Positions 14,901-19,555 of a stretch of 19,555 nucleotides of DNA are shown here, in pieces (the first letter of the stretch is position 1; each line of letters starts with the position of its first letter). The DNA comes from JAAEQG01 sp023133475 (lineage in GTDB: Bacteria; Planctomycetota; Phycisphaerae; UBA1845), in assembly GCA_030631415.1 (NCBI GenBank), contig DAOVLE010000082.1, positions 1-19,555 on the forward strand, given 5' to 3'. The notes under the pieces are model-generated. The model was not told where the DNA came from. It did not search any database and saw only the letters and a list, made by a program, of their open reading frames with translations. The translations under genes and the position numbers were made by a program.

Positions 14901-15147
14901 CGAAATCCCAGCGATACTCCACGGCTGCACCACGGGCAATGCCTTTCAGGGTCACCTCCGCCCCATCGTAGGTGTAGTGTGCAATGTTGGGTTGGGAAGG
15001 CTGCCAGGGCACACAAATCGCCTCGGGCGTGGGCACCGGGAGGGCTTCCGCCGACATGCAAAATCCGCCCAACACCAACCCGCCTACAACCAACAATTTG
15101 ACGAAGGTTATCGGCATCCTCGTGTGCATACTCTTTTTCGTTGTCAT
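11998..15147 (-). CDS. Secreted multidomain protein: PKD domains, squalene-cyclase-like toroid, calcium repeats, C-terminal anchor
   Basis: 1,049 aa from ATG at 15147 (AAGGAG 7 nt upstream). Signal peptide about 1-36 (KLLVVGGLVLGGFCMSAEA). A PKD domain at about 55-135 (RWDFGDG at 79-85). Residues about 148-535 form alpha/alpha repeats of the prenyltransferase/squalene-cyclase type, with Gly/Trp-rich units such as CDTGWARGGWRYYANYDGD (319-337) and the QW-like QQGDGSWDD (504-512). Further PKD-like domains lie near 540-640 (YEWDFDYDE), 645-748 (YEWDMDNDG) and 750-836 (YAWDLDHNG). Two DCNxNxxxDECDIASG repeats and DLDGDGIPDEC follow (843-891), then thrombospondin-3-like Asp-rich repeats (918-976), a Pro/Glu-rich stalk (978-1018), and a C-terminus of PPGCG, a hydrophobic segment (1022-1041) and RRRR. 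It is probably a calcium-stabilised surface protein. The typical DxDD cyclase acid motif was not found, so the toroid is likely a binding or scaffold module. Confidence 0.88.
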   Translation of the reverse strand: MTTKKSMHTRMPITFVKLLVVGGLVLGGFCMSAEALPVPTPEAICVPWQPSQPNIAHYTYDGAEVTLKGIARGAAVEYRWDFGDGESTDWAFIANPYNLEATHTYTGLAGQEFLATLYVREGDGRAQSQDIYRTKIHDSSDPADPEHLDVRINMAIDEGLWWLHKTMVHAVFGAGAPGYEQPYGYWNDANGYPLGATAVALDAFQLHGSKANGDYDGDPYVETVQKALNYLLYYTYAFNITAQPAGDPDTNGNGVGVVTNRSSSITDSRQTYLGGICMVTLASSGAPNRIAYVGREHVYGRSYADIVQDMVDFFAFGQCDTGWARGGWRYYANYDGDMSTAQWPPLGMMAAEANMGSTVPQWVRDELVLYLNASQTGTGTDDGGFRYDQWTTWYNCTKSAAGIICHEFLGTPLDDPRVERALGFLYRHWNDTSGTWDHTKLHGNTYGMYGVMKAMRLPEPDILRIVEYDYNAGQQTTNSFDWYYTPTGKHTQYQGLASYIVDTQQGDGSWDDVVGYNKLYDAFCTGWRILILLKGVTIIPPEAIICDCDEQEYDLNQDIHLDGSCSYHPLPTRSIVLYEWDFDYDEQAGFVTDAEGIQATIVGGYPQAGAHPTALRVTDDNPGYLGGSQTDIYVCNVDVHPPCHDPHAFAGGPYEGYPGQPITFDASASWDPDGEITLYEWDMDNDGLFGDADTNAFGQPSDAVGVSPQWTWDNEFTGVIGLKVTDSLCIDETGPRFDYDYTSVEVGNHSPVSDPNGPYFACPGDVIVLDGSGSYDPDPGDTITYAWDLDHNGEYIDSAEVRPEFAVAPEAGVVHAVCLKVTDSFGRYDIECTTVAAAELGEDCNSNGISDECDIASGFSQDCNFNEVPDECDIASGFSLDLDGDGIPDECLPPAPGPVPPPPPPGGNRVPDAADNACPDDDSDGVCNSHDNCLNTWNPFQEDTDRDGIGDACDNCPEVANPDQADSDDDGVGDACTPQEQPEEPAPIPPAETPTKPPGGEHHEEKPPAEQPLPTRPPGCGIFGGVGLIVLPLCLFAWIGMRSSSRRRR

Positions 15148-15626
15148 TAGTATGCTCCTTAATCATGTCACATTTCGCGCAGCCTCAACGAGACCGTCCC
15201 GCTCAGACGGCGTGCAAATCCAAACGTTTTTAGCTGTCGCCCCGTGACTTACGAATCAAATACACCGTCAAACGACAAAAATCCCTGATTTCGACATCAG
15301 CCCGAATGATCATGCTAAACAATCGGGCAATGAAAATCAAGTAAAAATCAGATTGTAGGGCGGGTTCCACCCGCCTTCTTCGCATGGCGCGGCGGGTGGA
15401 ACCTGCCCTACATGTGGTGCTGCGTTCATGAAAAAGGTGGGTCAGCGGCGACAAGTCCGTAGCGTTTAGCGGCGACCCGAAGGGGAGCGCGTAGAAGTGG
15501 AGCGCGAAAAAACGGGGAAAACGGCGTAAGCATAGTTGTAGGGCGGGTTTTACCCGCCGTTTATGGCGTTACGTTTCACTTGCCGGCGGCGGGTAAAACC
15601 CGCCCTACAACTCCGACGACAGGTTT
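15148..15626. other. 479-bp gene-free region
   Basis: Holds the upstream region of the large surface-protein gene (15148-15350, AT-richer, with a small stem CCGTC/GACGG; no clear promoter match) and then composite repeat copy C with two palindromes (15354-15610). Nothing in it looks coding. Confidence 0.75.
15354..15610 (+). repeat. Composite intergenic repeat, copy C, with two REP-like palindromes
   Basis: First palindrome: 22-bp arms at 15354-15375 and 15391-15412 (one mismatch). Core: 15443-15517, with two AGCGGCGAC units, CCGAAGGGGAGCG and GTAGAAGTGGAGC. Second palindrome: perfect 24-bp arms at 15536-15559 and 15587-15610, each arm itself able to fold as GGCGGGT/ACCCGCC. This is the most complete copy in the window. 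Confidence 0.9.
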
Positions 15627-16967
15627 TCAACTGATGTCAGCGAGACACCGCTCGAGCATGTCTCGCTCCGGGCCCGACGGAATTGACTTGAGCTTTTCTC
15701 TCAACAACGTAACTGCTTCGTCTTTTTTGCCCAGCCGGTGAAGGACACGCGCCAGCGTGTCGGCGACGGCGGGGTCTTTTTTGTCGGCAAGTTTATAGGC
15801 CTTGCGGGCAAAAACCAGGTGAGCGTCGGTGACCTTTCCGGTTTCGTAGGCAGTCCATGCCAGCACGTTGTACACTGCGGCAGACTCCTCGACTTTCAGC
15901 AACTTATCAGCCAGCGCCGCGGCGTCGGCATGGTGCTCCAGGGCAGTCAACAGCCGGTAATACTCGAAAACCATCCCGAGAACCTGTTGGCGGGCAATGT
16001 ACGCCGGGTCAAACATGCTGGGGGATGCGGAGGATGCGTCTTTCGCCGGCAGAACGGCGAGGAGCCGGTCGGCCACCTCGAGCACGTTCATGTGCTTTAT
16101 AATGTCTTGCTCGCGATTGCCGGCTGCCAGCATGCCACGCCACAAGGCGGTCACCCGTTGGAGATAGGCAGGTTTGGCTTTGGCGGCAAGGAGCTTGTCG
16201 TAAACCGCCAGTATCTCCGGCAATCGGCTGTTCATGGCATGCACGGCGGCAAACAGAGCGATCTGGGCATTGCCGGCATTCTGTGCCAAAACGGCACTGC
16301 CCGCTGACTGATGAAGCTTGTTGAGCGTCATCTCCGCCTGCGGATCGACGTGGGCCAATTGCAGAATCTGAGCGGCCGCCAACGACACGACCTCGGCGCC
16401 GACCAAATCCAGGCCGGTCTGTTTCACGATCGCCATGCAGTGATCGATCGCCTGCTTGTGTTGGCCTCGTGAAACCAGCGCATTAGCCGTCAACGCATGA
16501 AGAATCGGGTCATCAGGCGACTTGGACAACCCCTGCTTGAAACGGGTGAGCATGTCCCGACCGGCGATTGCATCCTTGGCCAACTGCAAAAAGCTCTCGG
16601 CGTCCAGAAAGGTCGAAACGATCTCCGCGATGGTGCCGTCCGGCTTGAGGAACACAAGGGTCGGAAAACCGTTGACATGGTACTTGCCGGCCAACTTGAC
16701 CTGTTTCTCGGCATCGATCTTCAGGGCTATAACCTGCTGCTTCAGGAAATCCACCACCTTGGGGTCTTTGTAGGTGGTCGCGTCCATCATCTTGCAGGGC
16801 ATACACCAACTGGCGTAGAAGTCCACAAAGACCAGCTTCTTCTGGGCCTTGGCTTTGTTGAGCGATTCCTCGAGCGACATCGAGGCAAACGGCCCCTCAG
16901 CCACCACCACCGTGGAAAGCAGACAGCAAAACACCACACTCAGGATCAACACACGTTTCATGTTCAT
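15627..16967 (-). CDS. Exported thioredoxin-fold protein with TPR-like C-terminus
   Basis: 446 aa. Start ATG at 16967 (a second ATG lies two codons on; weak GGAACC upstream). Residues 1-23 are a signal peptide (VLILSVVFCCLLSTVVVA). Residues about 28-140 are a thioredoxin domain with WCMPC (C55, C58), cis-proline P102 in NGFPTLVFL, and the DFYASW strand, resembling the DsbD C-terminal/thioredoxin_7 type used for periplasmic disulfide reduction or isomerisation. Residues about 145-440 are all-helical with TPR-like pairs (ALTANALVSRGQHKQAIDHC, YNVLAWTAYETGKVTDAHLV, ADTLARVLHRLGKKDEAVTL). The TPR part presumably recognises partner proteins. Targets are unknown. It stands alone, flanked by composite repeats on both sides. 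Confidence 0.88.
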   Translation of the reverse strand: MNMKRVLILSVVFCCLLSTVVVAEGPFASMSLEESLNKAKAQKKLVFVDFYASWCMPCKMMDATTYKDPKVVDFLKQQVIALKIDAEKQVKLAGKYHVNGFPTLVFLKPDGTIAEIVSTFLDAESFLQLAKDAIAGRDMLTRFKQGLSKSPDDPILHALTANALVSRGQHKQAIDHCMAIVKQTGLDLVGAEVVSLAAAQILQLAHVDPQAEMTLNKLHQSAGSAVLAQNAGNAQIALFAAVHAMNSRLPEILAVYDKLLAAKAKPAYLQRVTALWRGMLAAGNREQDIIKHMNVLEVADRLLAVLPAKDASSASPSMFDPAYIARQQVLGMVFEYYRLLTALEHHADAAALADKLLKVEESAAVYNVLAWTAYETGKVTDAHLVFARKAYKLADKKDPAVADTLARVLHRLGKKDEAVTLLREKLKSIPSGPERDMLERCLADIS

Positions 16968-17103
16968 GGTTCCGTTTCAAGTAATCCGGATTTCAAGTCC
17001 GCCGGTTAATCAACCCCGACTCCGATTGCACCCATCTGTTGAGGGTAGGATTATAGACGGAAATATCCCCCGAGCACCGCAGGCGTGACCGCTCCGACAA
17101 CTA

Positions 17104-17181
17104 ATTACGATCCGGGTTAGCGGCGACAAGTCCACAGCGTTTAGCGGCGACCCGAAGGGGAGCGTGTTCTCCCCCTGAAAA

Positions 17182-17201
<20 letters not shown>
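17104..17201 (+). repeat. Composite repeat copy D inserted between 14-bp direct repeats
   Basis: The core module (17117-17166: TTAGCGGCGAC, spacer, TTTAGCGGCGAC, CCGAAGGGGAGCGTG) is bracketed by two identical ATTACGATCCGGGT copies at 17104-17117 and 17188-17201. The second copy lies in the last codons of the lipoprotein gene. The arrangement looks like an insertion of about 70 bp with a 14-bp target-site duplication. Confidence 0.8.
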
Positions 17202-18080
<879 letters not shown>

Positions 18081-18110
18081 GTTCCCTGTTGCCTCGTTGC
18101 CTTTCCCCCT

Positions 18111-19364
18111 CTACGGCAGCGGGAACTGCTTGCACAACTCGATGACTTCGCCCTTGACCTGCTCGATCACCTTGTCGTCGCCCTCGCTACGCAACACCTG
18201 GTCGATCCAACCCGCCACCTGTTTCATATCACCCTCTTTGAATCCCCGAGTGGTTACCGCGGGTGTGCCCAGACGTAACCCACTGGTGTGCGTTGGCTTA
18301 CGCTCGTCCCAGGGGATCATGTTCTTGTTGGTGATGATATTTGCCTTTTCGAGCCAGGCTTCGGCGTCGCTGCCGGGAACCTGCGGATAGGCTGGGCGCA
18401 GGTCCAACAGCATCAGGTGCGTATCGGTGCCGCCGGAGACCAGACGGTTGCCGGCTGCCATCAGCCCCTCCGCCAGTGCCTGGGCGTTCTTGAGGATTTG
18501 CTCCTGATAGGTCTTGAACCCGGGCCTGAGGGCTTCGCCAAACGCCACCGCCTTGCCGGCGATGACGTGCATCAATGGGCCGCCCTGAGTGCCGGGGAAG
18601 ACCCGCGAGTTGATCTTCTTGACCCAGTCTTCCTTGCACATGATCATGCCCCCGCGTGGGCCTCGGAGCGTCTTGTGCGTCGTGGTGGTCACAAACTCCG
18701 CCGACGGGACCGGGCTGGGGTGCAAACCCACCGCCACCAACCCGGCAATATGAGCAATGTCAGCCATATGCGGGCAACCCACTTCGCCGGCGATCTCGCT
18801 GAGCCTGTCGAAGTCGATGGTCCGCGGGTAGGCTGACGCACCCGAGAGCAGCAGCTTGGGCTTATGCTCCAAAGCCAACCGGCGAATCTCGGCGTAATCG
18901 AATTGCTCGGTCTCACGATTCACACCGTAGGGCACAATGTTGTACAACAGCCCGCTGATGTTGACCTTCAGCCCATGGGACAAATGCCCCCCATGTGCCA
19001 GATCGAGCGACAAAACGGTATCGCCCGGTTTGAGAACAGCCAGATAAACCGCGGCATTGGCCTGACTGCCCGAGTGCGGCTGAACGTTGGCATGGTCACA
19101 GTTGAACAGCCTCTTGGCCCGCTCGCGGGCGATATCCTCTACCCCGTCCATGTTGACGCAACCGCCGTAGTACCGTCTGCCTGGATACCCTTCGGCGTAT
19201 TTGTTGGTGAAGACCGACCCCACTGCTTCGCGCACCGCGGGCGAAACGTGGTTCTCGGACGCGATTAGCTCGATGGTGTTCCGCTGGCGCTCTTCCTCCG
19301 CCTGCATTATAGGCCAGACTTCCGGATCGCTCTTGGCGATGTACGATAACTCGGTCGTAGGCAT
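18111..19364 (-). CDS. glyA: Serine hydroxymethyltransferase
   Basis: 417 aa, full length. The PLP enzyme converts serine and tetrahydrofolate to glycine and 5,10-methylene-tetrahydrofolate, the main cytoplasmic source of one-carbon units. Hallmarks: IELIASENHVSPAV at 31-44; NKYAEGYPGRRYYGG at 54-68; SGSQAN at 98-103; LDLAHGGHLSHG at 120-131; ADIAHIAGLV at 201-210, with D202 contacting the PLP ring and H205; K231 in TTTTHKTLRGPRGG as Schiff-base lysine; and FPGTQGGPLMH. ATG at 19364 is preferred because the G-rich ribosome site (GGGGGG) sits 5 nt before TGACC-ATG; GTG at 19370 would be on top of it. It is not obviously in an operon; the next gene on this strand follows after a 212-nt repeat-filled spacer. 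Confidence 0.97.
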   Translation of the reverse strand: MPTTELSYIAKSDPEVWPIMQAEEERQRNTIELIASENHVSPAVREAVGSVFTNKYAEGYPGRRYYGGCVNMDGVEDIARERAKRLFNCDHANVQPHSGSQANAAVYLAVLKPGDTVLSLDLAHGGHLSHGLKVNISGLLYNIVPYGVNRETEQFDYAEIRRLALEHKPKLLLSGASAYPRTIDFDRLSEIAGEVGCPHMADIAHIAGLVAVGLHPSPVPSAEFVTTTTHKTLRGPRGGMIMCKEDWVKKINSRVFPGTQGGPLMHVIAGKAVAFGEALRPGFKTYQEQILKNAQALAEGLMAAGNRLVSGGTDTHLMLLDLRPAYPQVPGSDAEAWLEKANIITNKNMIPWDERKPTHTSGLRLGTPAVTTRGFKEGDMKQVAGWIDQVLRSEGDDKVIEQVKGEVIELCKQFPLP

Positions 19365-19479
19365 GGTCACCCCCCAAGGTAACTAAAACTTCTATGCTAA
19401 AACACGGCAGCACAGGCTATCGTGTAAGAGGCTGAAAATCAAACCCCGCCGCTCCCTCACGGTCGCGGCCCTGATTGGG

Positions 19480-19555
19480 TGGCCCATGGCTTTAGCCGTG
19501 GGGGACACGAATCGCGTCAGGCATTCGCGTCCCCCACCGCTAAAGCGGTGGGCCA
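19480..19555. repeat. Large imperfect inverted repeat at the window end
   Basis: Arms of 33 bp (19480-19512 and 19523-19555) pair with about five mismatches around a 10-nt loop. The arm shares GGCTTTAGCCGTGGG with the hairpin at 11881-11911. It lies upstream of glyA. The right edge coincides with the window end, so the element may be longer. Confidence 0.75.

Overview
The window suggests a planctomycete, most likely from the anaerobic or sediment Phycisphaerae-like lineages. The best single clue is a 1,049-residue secreted protein with tandem DCNxNxxxDECDIASG repeats, thrombospondin-type-3-like calcium repeats and PKD domains, a combination typical of Planctomycetes. High GC, mostly short monocistronic genes, and intergenic spaces filled with palindromic repeats fit this. 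The assignment is inference from sequence style only.

Layout. (1) 1-3543, minus strand: a redox operon transcribed as a 99-aa Cys-rich protein, a NuoE/HydC-type [2Fe-2S] subunit with an extra C-terminal zinc-ribbon-like part, and a NuoF/HydB-type flavoprotein fused to a GltD/NfnB-like FAD module. The last gene is open to the window edge (753 codons seen). It looks like the diaphorase part of an electron-bifurcating hydrogenase or formate dehydrogenase; the catalytic subunit would lie beyond base 1. (2) 3544-4445: a gene-free stretch with a 155-bp MITE-like element (19-bp terminal inverted repeats, flush 7-bp direct repeats). (3) 4446-9273, plus strand: NifS/IscS-type cysteine desulfurase, small membrane protein, MuiA-like (DUF4140/DUF4139) exported protein and a PilZ protein. 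(4) 9270-11773, minus strand: a HigB-like toxin, an HTH antitoxin fused to an ImmA/IrrE peptidase, and a zinc alcohol dehydrogenase, with a palindromic operator over the predicted toxin promoter. (5) 11998-19364, minus strand: the large surface protein, a thioredoxin-TPR protein, a lipoprotein and serine hydroxymethyltransferase (glyA).

The most unusual content is intergenic. Five spacers carry pieces of one composite repeat: a core built from TTTAGCGGCGAC and GGAGCGTG units, a REP-like palindrome around GTAGGGCGGGTTT, and GGAAAATG arrays. One copy (17118-17187) is flanked by a perfect 14-bp direct repeat, one unit of which lies inside the end of the lipoprotein gene. This looks like the scar of an insertion that changed its stop codon. 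No tRNA, rRNA, CRISPR array or complete transposase gene was seen.
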